Shown: piece by piece, positions 1 through 5,799 of the stretch
How positions within the stretch are numbered: position 1 is the first letter of the stretch
Layout of the letters: every line of letters begins with the position of its first letter
NCBI GenBank assembly: GCA_958435545.1
Contig: CAUBGU010000039.1
Location: forward strand, 1 to 14,278
Direction: 5' to 3'
Source: an uncultured Collinsella sp.
GTDB taxonomy: Bacteria; Actinomycetota; Coriobacteriia; Coriobacteriales; Coriobacteriaceae
DNA: 14,278 nucleotides
The notes under the pieces: model-generated
Databases searched by the model: none
Told to the model about the DNA's origin: nothing
What the model saw: the letters and a program-made list of their open reading frames with translations, nothing else
Program-made: the position numbers and the translations under genes

Positions 1-16
1 CAGCCATTTGAGGTGT

Positions 17-90
17 GCCTTGTTTCAAGGCTTGATTAGTATAACCAAGGACGCGTTCCGGTCAACCGAGAATTTTAAAAAAGTTTTTGG
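17..90 (-). promoter_or_regulatory. Strong UP-element promoter firing leftward out of the window
   Basis: On the minus strand there is a -35 box TTGACC (65-60), a 16-base spacer and a -10 box TATACT (43-38). Immediately upstream of the -35 box lies an A/T tract, CAAAAACTTTTTTAAAATT (about 91-73), close to the rRNA-type UP element. Transcription would start near 31-32, right at a perfect hairpin GCCTTG-AAA-CAAGGC (31-17). Such a combination is typical of rRNA, tRNA or other very highly expressed units. The product lies beyond position 1, so its nature is inference. An ATG at 7-5 (ATGGCTG) could also be the start of a protein gene. Confidence 0.6.
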
Positions 91-128
91 GCACAGCCTC
101 GGTTCTATAAATCGGCACGTCAGAGGCA

Positions 129-416
129 TCAGCCGGCAGCAAGAAGTTTTTCACTCAGAGCCGCACGGGCAAACTCACTTGGCGTCATCCCCTCAGCAGC
201 CGCCCGTCGACGAATGGCCTCCTTCATTCCCAGAGGAATCTTGACCGACAGCGTTGCCGTCCCCTCACCTGAGAGCGGGGGCCGTCCATGCACGATCCCA
301 CCAACGGTGTGTTCGCCATCCGGAAACTCTCCGCGCTCGTACGACTCGCACCACGCGTCAATCATTTCATCCGTTACAACCTGACCATTAGCGGCCGTAT
401 ACGTCTTGCCCATCAT
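129..416 (-). CDS. Ribbon-helix-helix antitoxin-like protein
   Basis: A 95-residue protein. Residues about 53-92 (TATLSVKIP, then a helix with IRRRAAAEG, then MTPSEFARAALSEKL) have the beta-strand, helix, helix pattern of a CopG/Arc-type ribbon-helix-helix DNA-binding domain. The acidic N-terminal part (residues 1-50, with DEMIDAWCESYERGEFP) would be the arm that binds and neutralises a partner toxin. The start codon overlaps the stop of the upstream toxin-like gene (ATGA, 416-413), which implies translational coupling, and AAAGGGG precedes it. A second ATG at 413 would shorten it by one residue. By analogy with toxin-first modules such as BrnTA and HigBA, the protein would repress its own promoter alone or in complex. 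GC content is about 48-52%, well below the pilus operon, consistent with acquisition. The fold class is fairly sure; the partner is inferred from position. Confidence 0.75.
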   Translation of the reverse strand: MMGKTYTAANGQVVTDEMIDAWCESYERGEFPDGEHTVGGIVHGRPPLSGEGTATLSVKIPLGMKEAIRRRAAAEGMTPSEFARAALSEKLLAAG

Positions 417-679
417 CGACCCCTTTGCCGAGCCTGTTCAATCTCCTGCCAAAATTTCTTCTGGACTGGAGACAAGGCATGAATGATAAGCCACCCACGG
501 ACAAGCTCGACCGCGACAAGCTCCACGCTTCGTCCGTCTGAGAGCCATCCAATTGCAAGCCATCTCGGCGGCTCGTCCTTCGGCTCGCGACGAATGCACT
601 CAGTAACCGCAAGCCAAGCGCTAAGCACCTGCTTTTCCGTCAGGTGCTTTTTAGCGTTGGGATGGATCTCAACATCCAT
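413..679 (-). CDS. Putative toxin of a toxin-antitoxin pair (BrnT/RelE-like)
   Basis: An 88-residue basic protein. The ATG at 679 is chosen because GGAGGAG lies 7 bases upstream; the open frame continues to 775 but that extension runs into the DUF192 gene and has no ribosome binding site. Visible blocks are IHPNAKKH (5-12), a helix LTEKQVLSAWLAVTECIRRE (13-32), then PPRWLAIGWLSDGRSVELVAVE (37-58) and GWLIIHALSPVQKKF (62-76). The layout of N-terminal HA/K-H, a helix with V-x-A, then beta-strands with a W-x-A-I-G...E-L-V-A-V...I-I-H-A pattern and a basic K-x-F end resembles the small RNase toxins of the BrnT/RelE group. I cannot assign a precise family or a catalytic residue. It is followed by the RHH gene with a 4-base ATGA overlap, which is the main support for a toxin role. 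It could be an uncharacterised protein with another function. Confidence 0.65.
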   Translation of the reverse strand: MDVEIHPNAKKHLTEKQVLSAWLAVTECIRREPKDEPPRWLAIGWLSDGRSVELVAVELVRGWLIIHALSPVQKKFWQEIEQARQRGR

Positions 680-686
680 GCATCTT

Positions 687-693
687 CTCCTCC
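687..693 (-). promoter_or_regulatory. Ribosome binding site fixing the toxin start
   Basis: GGAGGAG on the minus strand, 7 bases before the ATG at 679. It selects the 88-residue form over the longer 120-residue frame that opens at 775. Confidence 0.7.
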
Positions 694-703
694 ATCTTAC
701 CCA

Positions 704-734
704 ATTTCGTATGACGAAAGTCCACTGTCGCCAA
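704..734 (-). promoter_or_regulatory. Possible toxin-antitoxin promoter with a palindromic operator
   Basis: TTTCGT-CAT-ACGAAA is a perfect 6-base-arm inverted repeat (719-705) in the 58-base gap between the DUF192 stop and the toxin start. A weak promoter overlaps it: TTGGCG (734-729), a 17-base spacer, then TACGAA (711-706). RHH antitoxins commonly bind short inverted repeats over their own promoter, so this may be the autoregulatory site. The promoter match is poor, and read-through from the pilus operon remains possible because no terminator is seen after DUF192. Confidence 0.35.
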
Positions 735-737
735 TTC

Positions 738-1097
738 TTAAGCCGGCACGCGTTGGAGAGCAGGGGTCGAAACAATGATTGAAGGACGCTCTAGTACGGC
801 CCAGGCGCCGGGGCAGGAGCACATGCGCCAAGGGCGGACGTTTTCGTAGCGCGCGAGGATATTGCCGTCGCGATCGATGAAGGCGATGTCGATGGGATAG
901 GCCATAAAACACGTATGGACCGAAGAGCAGCGTGGAAACGCCATGACGAGCGGCAGGCCGTTGGCGGCAACCGGACGCCGTCCCAGCATGCCGCGCAGGC
1001 GCACGACAAACGACTCCGCCACCACAAACTCGGCCGGCGTCCAACCCAGCCTATTGAGTGCCCGCGCGTAGGCGATGTAGGACGAGACCGCGGTCAC
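738..1097 (-). CDS. DUF192 family protein, last gene of the Tad operon
   Basis: A 119-residue protein if it starts at the GTG at 1097, whose GTGA overlaps the stop of the upstream TadE-like gene and which follows GGGGGTGG. The open frame continues upstream to 1202, with an ATG at 1118. Family features are VVAESFVVRLRGMLGRRP (25-42, the R-x-R-G-M-L-G-R core), then the hydrophobic VMAFPRCSSVHTCFMAYPIDIAFIDRDGNI (51-80, normally F-W-M-K-N-T-x-x-P-L-D-I-x-F-x-D) and a C-terminal G-A-W-A-V-L-E block (97-103). No signal peptide is evident. DUF192 has no settled biochemical role; many members are exported or occur with secretion genes. The canonical WMKNT is replaced by HTCFMAY, and the protein has four cysteines (57, 63, 93, 95). 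Overlap with the pilus genes suggests a role in pilus assembly or quality control, which is inference. Confidence 0.8.
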   Translation of the reverse strand: MTAVSSYIAYARALNRLGWTPAEFVVAESFVVRLRGMLGRRPVAANGLPLVMAFPRCSSVHTCFMAYPIDIAFIDRDGNILARYENVRPWRMCSCPGAWAVLERPSIIVSTPALQRVPA

Positions 1098-1570
1098 ATG
1101 ACCACCCCCGGACGCCATGGATCGACCGTCACCGCACGCTCGTGCGACAACGTTGTCGGCGCCCCCAGCGGAACGCCAGCGATGCTGAGAGAAGTCGGCC
1201 ACGGCTCATAGTGCATGGTGCAGGTGTAGGTCCTAAACGTACCGGATAGGGAGAGCAGGCCACCATCCGATGCCTTCGCGCCTTGCTCGCTCGACACTTC
1301 GATCTGTAAGTCATAGCCTTCCATGGCATTCAGAATTTGAGTCTGAACCGTCGCCGAGGCATCGGCAGAGCTTTCGTCGCCCTCCCCCTCCGACGCCACG
1401 GCATGCGCTAGCACGATGTCGGGCGCCACGCGGTCGAAGCGCGCGACAGCGCTGGCAAAGATCATGACGTTGTACACGATGAGTGCCAGCACCAGCAAAA
1501 CGGGCGTAACCACTGCCATCTCCACCGTCGCTTGGGCGCGCTCCTCGCGCAGACGCATGCGGATACTCAT
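1094..1570 (-). CDS. TadE-like minor pilin (third of the operon)
   Basis: A 158-residue bitopic protein. A short basic leader ending in REERA (8-12) is followed by QATVE (13-17) and a hydrophobic segment (about 18-40, MAVVTPVLLVLALIVYNVMIF), then an extracytoplasmic domain. This is the TadE/pseudopilin layout: the membrane segment inserts first, then a prepilin peptidase would cut between Ala12 and Gln13, leaving Glu at +5. The rest (41-158) is polar, with an acidic stretch EGEGDESSADAS and no recognised motif beyond a C-x-M-H-Y-E-P segment. The start is fixed by the overlap TAATG with the preceding gene's stop (shared base 1570) and an upstream GGTGGG. TadE-like proteins are minor or initiating pilus subunits. 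This one ends inside the start region of the DUF192 gene. Confidence 0.8.
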   Translation of the reverse strand: MSIRMRLREERAQATVEMAVVTPVLLVLALIVYNVMIFASAVARFDRVAPDIVLAHAVASEGEGDESSADASATVQTQILNAMEGYDLQIEVSSEQGAKASDGGLLSLSGTFRTYTCTMHYEPWPTSLSIAGVPLGAPTTLSHERAVTVDPWRPGVVM

Positions 1571-3723
1571 TACGACCCACCGCCCAGAGCGCCAACCAGC
1601 GTGGCGACATCGACGGTGAGCGGGATGGAGCCGCCGCCGGGCAGAGGAATCTCCGCAAGTGTGAACACCGTACCGCTAATGGTGCGTTCGACTTGATATT
1701 CCAACGCCTCGCAAAGCGCCTTGGGATCGGTCACGCCCAACGGAATACTTCGCAGTTTGTCTTGCGCTTGAGAGAGACCCGCAATGTCAGACCCCGGACT
1801 CTTAATGATATTGGCGGAATCGGTCAGCACCGGCTTTCGCAGGCGCAAGTCGCACGGTTCCAAACCCAGCGCCGCCACGGACGCCGAAACGGTATCGCCG
1901 AGCCACGATGCGATGGAGCCCAACGCGCCGCTGCCCCCTCCTAGGCCTTTAATCATCTCGTCCATAAGTTCGTCGGCTGAGCCTTGGATATCACCGTATC
2001 CCACGAGTAGCCGTCCCCAAACATCCATGACGCCGTCGAGCACGCCGGCAACGCCGCCCGAGCGTTCCTTCAATGTCGAGAAAAATCGCGAAAGCACGTT
2101 GTTTTGCGCCGTCGCCTCATCGGGCGCCAGCACCGCGGCAGAGATAGCACCGCGATCGCCAAGCCTGACTGCCGCGTTAAACGAGGAGTTAAGTTGATCG
2201 GGGCTGGTAATGTCACCCGAAACTGCAAAGGCGACCACGCCGTTGCGGCCAGGTGGGGCGATACGCGGGCGCTCGCCGGAAAGCGCTTTAATGGCCTGGT
2301 CAAACGCATTGCCCGCACGGTCGGCCTCATCCTCGGTCTGACGCTCAAGTTCGAGTTCTTTGTTGCGGCATTCGACGTAGTCTTCCAGAGCCTCTTTGAA
2401 CTTATCGAAGTGGTACTCGAAGCCCCTTTCGACAGAAGTCGTTGCAATCGCAACGTACCCTAAAGACGACACACCGAAATGGCATTCGCTACACGTTTCG
2501 TGACCGTCAAAATCTGCGACGGATGCCAGCCCACCCGGCTTTCCTTTTTTGTAATTTGGACAGTCAGTCCCATAATGCAAATAGGTAACTTTATCTACTT
2601 CACTCGTGGGCCAACGCGCATCGGTATAGAGTTCAGTCGTCCGCGCCTCATCTGGATTTCGCGGAAGGAAAGGGATGCGGGCGGAAACTTTGCCGTCCTT
2701 TTCAGTTATATATGCCCGCTCGACTTCTTCGCCCGCATAAGCGAAGAACACCTTTCGTGCAGCAGAATCTGCCTGTTTTTCCGGACCCTCGCCAAGTGGT
2801 TTCTCATTTGCCAGGCGCTGGCGATAGTAGGCCTTCGCGCGATCGAGCGCCACTTGCGGTTCCCACGTAACGCTCGAAGCGTAATGCGGATTTTGAGCAC
2901 CAGAGAGATCCGTTAGACTTTTCACACGCTCCCACATGCAAGAACAGCTGCTGACCGAGCCCTTGTCAGACCCGCCACAATCCGCCAGCCAAGCGCGCTC
3001 TTTAGCCTTCGCCGTGTCCTCAGAAGCCTTCCGCAGCTCCTCGGCCGCACGCTCTAAATCATCTGATGTGTCTTTAATGGTATCGGTCGAGATCTCTGAC
3101 CCTTTGAGCGCAGCGAAGTCCGACTCGGATGTCCTGGGCACGGCAAGCGCCGTACCGGTATAGGCCACACTATCGGTATCCTGCGCCGACACCGCCTGCG
3201 TGGCACGCGCGGCAATCAGATACGGCAGAGCCGTCTCGATTTTCTGCAAGCCTTCCGATGCGCTTTTGGCAAACTTGTTGCGCGTTTTAATGATCTCAAT
3301 CCCGGTGTCGACCATATTGCCGGCAACTGGTTCGGCACCTGGGATGAGAATGGCAACCAGGCCCGTCCCGATTGTGGCAAACCCCGCTAGCCCCAGACTC
3401 AAGATGCTCGCATCAACCACCGTGGCAGCCGTGTGATAGGACGACACCACGTTGGCACCCGCCAGCGCGCCGCTATCGGCAGCCACCTGAGTGTCCCCAG
3501 CACGCGACATGCTCCATATCGCCGCGGTCGACGAAAACAACAACGTGAGCACCACTAGGATGACCACGGCAGAAGAAAGCGTGGTGTAGGCACCGTCTTC
3601 GATAAACAGGTCAATACCGGCGCGGCCCATAAAGCCGCCTCGCTTGCGATGGCAGCTCGGACGGCGCGTCAAAACGCATCTAGACCAGAAACGCTTAATC
3701 CCATGCAGCAATCCACGAATCAT
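1570..3723 (-). CDS. Large TadG-like pilus-associated protein with Cys/His cluster
   Basis: A 717-residue protein. The ATG at 3723 is preceded by GGAGGGAGATT, a near-ideal ribosome binding site, and overlaps the upstream TadE-like gene by 29 bases. It has a basic N-terminus (1-45), one membrane segment (about 49-71, LSSAVVILVVLTLLFSSTAA) and then QVAADSGALAGANVV (79-93), the typical post-membrane start of TadG/Flp-assembly proteins. The large outside domain contains an Ala/Glu/Lys-rich helical stretch (about 204-244, probable coiled coil), a C-x10-C-x-C group (249, 260, 262), a TYLHYGTDCP...ETCSECHF cluster (His383, Cys388, Cys411, Cys414, His415) and a second Glu-rich helix (about 434-476). 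The C-terminus is glycine-rich and ends GGGS. No von Willebrand A domain is visible, unlike many TadG proteins. The middle of the gene is about 47-48% GC against about 70% in tadA. It is probably a tip or anchoring subunit; the exact role is unknown. Confidence 0.75.
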   Translation of the reverse strand: MIRGLLHGIKRFWSRCVLTRRPSCHRKRGGFMGRAGIDLFIEDGAYTTLSSAVVILVVLTLLFSSTAAIWSMSRAGDTQVAADSGALAGANVVSSYHTAATVVDASILSLGLAGFATIGTGLVAILIPGAEPVAGNMVDTGIEIIKTRNKFAKSASEGLQKIETALPYLIAARATQAVSAQDTDSVAYTGTALAVPRTSESDFAALKGSEISTDTIKDTSDDLERAAEELRKASEDTAKAKERAWLADCGGSDKGSVSSCSCMWERVKSLTDLSGAQNPHYASSVTWEPQVALDRAKAYYRQRLANEKPLGEGPEKQADSAARKVFFAYAGEEVERAYITEKDGKVSARIPFLPRNPDEARTTELYTDARWPTSEVDKVTYLHYGTDCPNYKKGKPGGLASVADFDGHETCSECHFGVSSLGYVAIATTSVERGFEYHFDKFKEALEDYVECRNKELELERQTEDEADRAGNAFDQAIKALSGERPRIAPPGRNGVVAFAVSGDITSPDQLNSSFNAAVRLGDRGAISAAVLAPDEATAQNNVLSRFFSTLKERSGGVAGVLDGVMDVWGRLLVGYGDIQGSADELMDEMIKGLGGGSGALGSIASWLGDTVSASVAALGLEPCDLRLRKPVLTDSANIIKSPGSDIAGLSQAQDKLRSIPLGVTDPKALCEALEYQVERTISGTVFTLAEIPLPGGGSIPLTVDVATLVGALGGGS

Positions 3724-4231
3724 AATCTCCCTCCAGCCATTCGGGACGCGATTGATACGAGACATCGACCTTGAGCTCAACGTAGCCGCCCTCGGCGGTA
3801 CCACCCATAGCCTGCGCAAACGCACCGATCACAGGCAACGGCTTGACCTCGCCGGAAACGGACACGGACGAGACACCACCCGCACCGGCCCGGCCAAGCT
3901 CGATATCCCACGACAACGGCCCGCCGGCATGAAAGATCGAAACGTTGGGCACTGCGGCAAGCCGGCGGCGGGTGAACTCCTTAAGATCGTCGTCCTCCGC
4001 CGTCGTCGTGGTCATGAGCCGCGCGGTCTCGGCAGCGGCAGACTCCATGACCGCGCGCGTATAGAGCAAACACACCGGTTGCAGTGCGAGAAGAATGAGC
4101 ATCAGAAACGTCGGCAGCAAAAAAGCAGCCTCGACCGTAGACTGCGCCCGGTCCTCGCGCGCGATATCAATACAACGCGATGTCCTTAGCGCCCGCAGCG
4201 GCGTCGATAACCGACGTCGAGGCAACGCCAT
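3695..4231 (-). CDS. TadE-like minor pilin (second of the operon), uncertain start
   Basis: From the ATG at 4231 it is 178 residues long. The core begins REDRA-QSTVE (25-34), then a hydrophobic segment AAFLLPTFLMLILLALQPVCLLY (35-57) and an outside domain with an acidic TTTAEDDDLKEF and a C-terminal beta-rich part (VELKVDVSYQSRPEWLEGDYDSW). Predicted prepilin-peptidase cut is between Ala29 and Gln30, Glu at +5, as in the operon's other pilins. The start is a real problem. The preceding gene stops at 4167, so the ATG at 4231 gives a 65-base overlap and an unusual basic leader, while the place where the sister proteins start (before IDIARED) offers only an ATT at 4171, 11 bases after AAGGA. TadE family assignment is firm; the length is not. 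Confidence 0.78.
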   Translation of the reverse strand: MALPRRRLSTPLRALRTSRCIDIAREDRAQSTVEAAFLLPTFLMLILLALQPVCLLYTRAVMESAAAETARLMTTTTAEDDDLKEFTRRRLAAVPNVSIFHAGGPLSWDIELGRAGAGGVSSVSVSGEVKPLPVIGAFAQAMGGTAEGGYVELKVDVSYQSRPEWLEGDYDSWIAAWD

Positions 4232-4385
4232 GGGATGCCGCCCGCTCAACCAGCGCCGCCAAGTGCCCATCGGTGCCAGCACGCCAAAGCCCCGCAATCG
4301 CCAGCACGATCGATAACAGCGCCACCGTGACGATGGCGTATTCGACCGTCGCCTGGGCAGATTCCTCGCGCAGGACGTCATGCAT
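4167..4385 (-). CDS. Small TadE/Flp-like pilin (first TadE-like of the operon)
   Basis: A 72-residue protein. The leader MHDVLREESA (1-10) ends in the same acid-acid-x-Ala signature as Flp, followed by QATVE (11-15) and a hydrophobic helix (about 16-33, YAIVTVALLSIVLAIAGL), then a polar tail with a possible amphipathic helix (DGHLAALVERAASHG). Processing between Ala10 and Gln11 would leave a pilin of about 62 residues, Flp-sized rather than a typical larger TadE. The start is set by AAGGAGGGG 7 bases upstream; one base separates it from the stop of the preceding gene (TGA-A-ATG). It may be a second, minor Flp-type subunit or a small pseudopilin. The family is clear; the exact role is not. Confidence 0.78.
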   Translation of the reverse strand: MHDVLREESAQATVEYAIVTVALLSIVLAIAGLWRAGTDGHLAALVERAASHGVASTSVIDAAAGAKDIALY

Positions 4386-4386
4386 T

Positions 4387-4950
4387 TCACGACCCCTCCT
4401 TTGAGCTTATTGTTTGCGGGGCCAGGCGCACCGCGCGCAGACGACACGAAGCATCGCCAGTATCCGCGGCAACCGTCACCATATCGACCCAGCCGCGCCC
4501 ATCGCGCACAATGGCGCCCCATACGTTACCCTTAATATCGAGATAGCCGCTCAGGGCGAGCTGGGCCGTTGGCACCTCGCGGTAGGCGCGTAACATATCC
4601 GCCGCTGCCTCGGTCATCGGTCGGTCCTCAGACCATGCAAGCCGGACCGTAATCGCGTTGTCCCCAGGCGAATCCGTCGCAGTGCCAGACCGCTTGTCGA
4701 GCGTCCGCAGAAAGGTTTGCGCCGTGACAGCGACATCCGAATCGTCCGCATCTCGCATCTCATCTTTTTGAGACGCCACCGCCGAATCTGAGCCCGAATC
4801 GAAGGCGGCCCCAGGACGCTGCTGCCGCGCGGCGTTAAGCCCCCAAAGCACCGCCGCTATCGCCACGGTCAGGCAAGCAAACACCAGCAGCACCCCGATG
4901 GGGCGCTCGCCCTCTACAGGCTGTTGATGCCCTCGCTGATAGCGTTCCAT
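4387..4950 (-). CDS. Bitopic membrane protein of unknown function in Tad operon
   Basis: A 187-residue protein that I do not recognise. It has a short N-terminal stretch, one membrane segment (about 17-38, PIGVLLVFACLTVAIAAVLWGL), then a low-complexity acidic linker (about 50-72, rich in Asp/Ser) and a compact C-terminal domain (about 74-177). The latter contains TAQTFLRTLDKRSG, ITVRLAWSEDRPMTEAAADMLRAYRE and YLDIKGNVWGAIVRDGRGWVDMVTV, which reads as a small alpha/beta fold outside the membrane. It lacks the pilin A-Q-x-T-x-E signature, so it is not a pilin. The ATG at 4950 overlaps flp by 37 bases with a poor ribosome site; a GTG at 4893 preceded by AGAGGGCGAG would start it at the membrane segment. 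Its place between flp and the TadE-like genes suggests pilus assembly or anchoring. Confidence 0.7.
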   Translation of the reverse strand: MERYQRGHQQPVEGERPIGVLLVFACLTVAIAAVLWGLNAARQQRPGAAFDSGSDSAVASQKDEMRDADDSDVAVTAQTFLRTLDKRSGTATDSPGDNAITVRLAWSEDRPMTEAAADMLRAYREVPTAQLALSGYLDIKGNVWGAIVRDGRGWVDMVTVAADTGDASCRLRAVRLAPQTISSKEGS

Positions 4951-5147
4951 AGATCTTGGACCTTGCCCTTAAATGCGACGATGGCGATAATCGCGATCAC
5001 CACGAGCACGCCGACCAAGATGGCATACTCGGTGGTACCCTGTGCACTCTCCTCCTGCAGTAGCTCCTTGGCGCGCTGACGAACATGTGCCGCCCGGCAA
5101 AACGCCCAGCCCTGGACCTTGCCAGCAGCGTCAGTCATCGTGTTCAT
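4914..5147 (-). CDS. flp: Flp-type major pilin
   Basis: A 77-residue prepilin. It has a relatively long leader (1-35, ending KELLQEESA), then QGTTEYAILVGVLVVIAIIAIVAF (36-59) and a short polar end, GKVQDLWNAISEGINSL. Small size, a Glu-Tyr pair at the start of the hydrophobic helix and a short C-terminal tail are hallmarks of Flp pilins, the structural subunit of Tad pili. Cleavage between Ala35 and Gln36 puts Glu at +5 and Tyr at +6 of the mature protein. A cut after Gly37 would put Glu at +3, which does not fit the family rule. Start supported by GGGAGGAATAC before the ATG. It lies 10 bases after the tadC stop. The leader, at about 35 residues, is longer than in many Flp pilins. Confidence 0.9.
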   Translation of the reverse strand: MNTMTDAAGKVQGWAFCRAAHVRQRAKELLQEESAQGTTEYAILVGVLVVIAIIAIVAFKGKVQDLWNAISEGINSL

Positions 5148-5157
5148 GTATTCCTCC

Positions 5158-5799
5158 CTACATCATCCCGCCTGCTCCCAGCAGCGGGCCCAATATGGAC
5201 AGAAGCAACGCCGGCAAGATGAGCGTGCCGGTGGGAATCAGCAGCTTGACGGGCGCACGCTCAATCTCGCGCTCGACCGCGGCGCGATGAGCCGCACGGA
5301 TCTCGCGACTTTGAGCGGCCAGTGTCTCGGCAAGTGGGGCACCCAGGGCGAGTGCCTGCCCCACCGTAATGGCAAAGGTCTCGAGCGCTCGCACGTCCAG
5401 GTCGCGCGCGGCGGCCAACAACTCGTCCTCACGCGTGCCCACGCCCACCTGCCACGCCATGCAGGCCCGCTCAAGGCGAAGAGCCAGCACTGACCGGCGG
5501 TTGGCGCAGAAAATCTCAAGCGCCGCATCAAACGAAAGGCCGGCCGAAAGACCCAAGCGCACAACATCGATCATCTCGGACACTTCGCCGAGCGACACTC
5601 GCGCCGGGCCGCCCGCTCCAACCGCGCCCTTCACTCGCGCGGTCAGGGCATCGACCACCGAGCGACCCGCGGCAGCGACCAGCACCGCCTCGCGCTTGCA
5701 GGCCCCTGCGATCTTGCGCGCATCCGCCCGATCCAAACCCGTCGCGACAAATACACTCAGGGCACACAGGCAAGCCACAACTGCAACCAGGGCGCTCAT
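5158..5799 (-). CDS. tadC: TadC-like inner-membrane platform protein
   Basis: A 213-residue protein of the GspF/T2SSF type. It starts with a membrane segment (2-21), then a basic cytoplasmic region and the GspF-like helical domain (about 74-185), with the characteristic repeats GEVSEMIDVVRLGLSAGLSFDAAL and TFAITVGQALALGAPLAETL (small-residue turns, G-L-S-F and G-A-P-L). It closes with KLLIPTGTLILPALLLSILGPLL (185-207), the final hydrophobic helix. It would pair with TadB in the membrane platform that couples TadA ATP hydrolysis to pilin extraction. The ATG at 5799 overlaps the tadB stop in ATGA and follows GGTGGAG; the frame stays open upstream to 5937 but that part is inside tadB. TadC is usually about 280-320 residues, so this version is short at its N-terminus. 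Confidence 0.88.
   Translation of the reverse strand: MSALVAVVACLCALSVFVATGLDRADARKIAGACKREAVLVAAAGRSVVDALTARVKGAVGAGGPARVSLGEVSEMIDVVRLGLSAGLSFDAALEIFCANRRSVLALRLERACMAWQVGVGTREDELLAAARDLDVRALETFAITVGQALALGAPLAETLAAQSREIRAAHRAAVEREIERAPVKLLIPTGTLILPALLLSILGPLLGAGGMM

Noticed and set aside
705..719. TTTCGT-CAT-ACGAAA as the terminator of the Tad operon
   Set aside because: The stem is only 6 base pairs and A/T-rich, with no T run after it on the minus strand. A palindromic operator is more likely.
2479..2493. CxxCH (C-S-E-C-H) as a c-type cytochrome heme site
   Set aside because: Only one such motif, no cytochrome fold or maturation genes nearby, and the neighbouring H-x4-C-P fits a metal-binding cluster better. 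Kept only as an alternative in the finding.
3644..4189. Plus-strand open frame opposite the TadE-like and TadG-like genes
   Set aside because: Highly basic product with no recognisable fold, antisense to coupled pilus genes.
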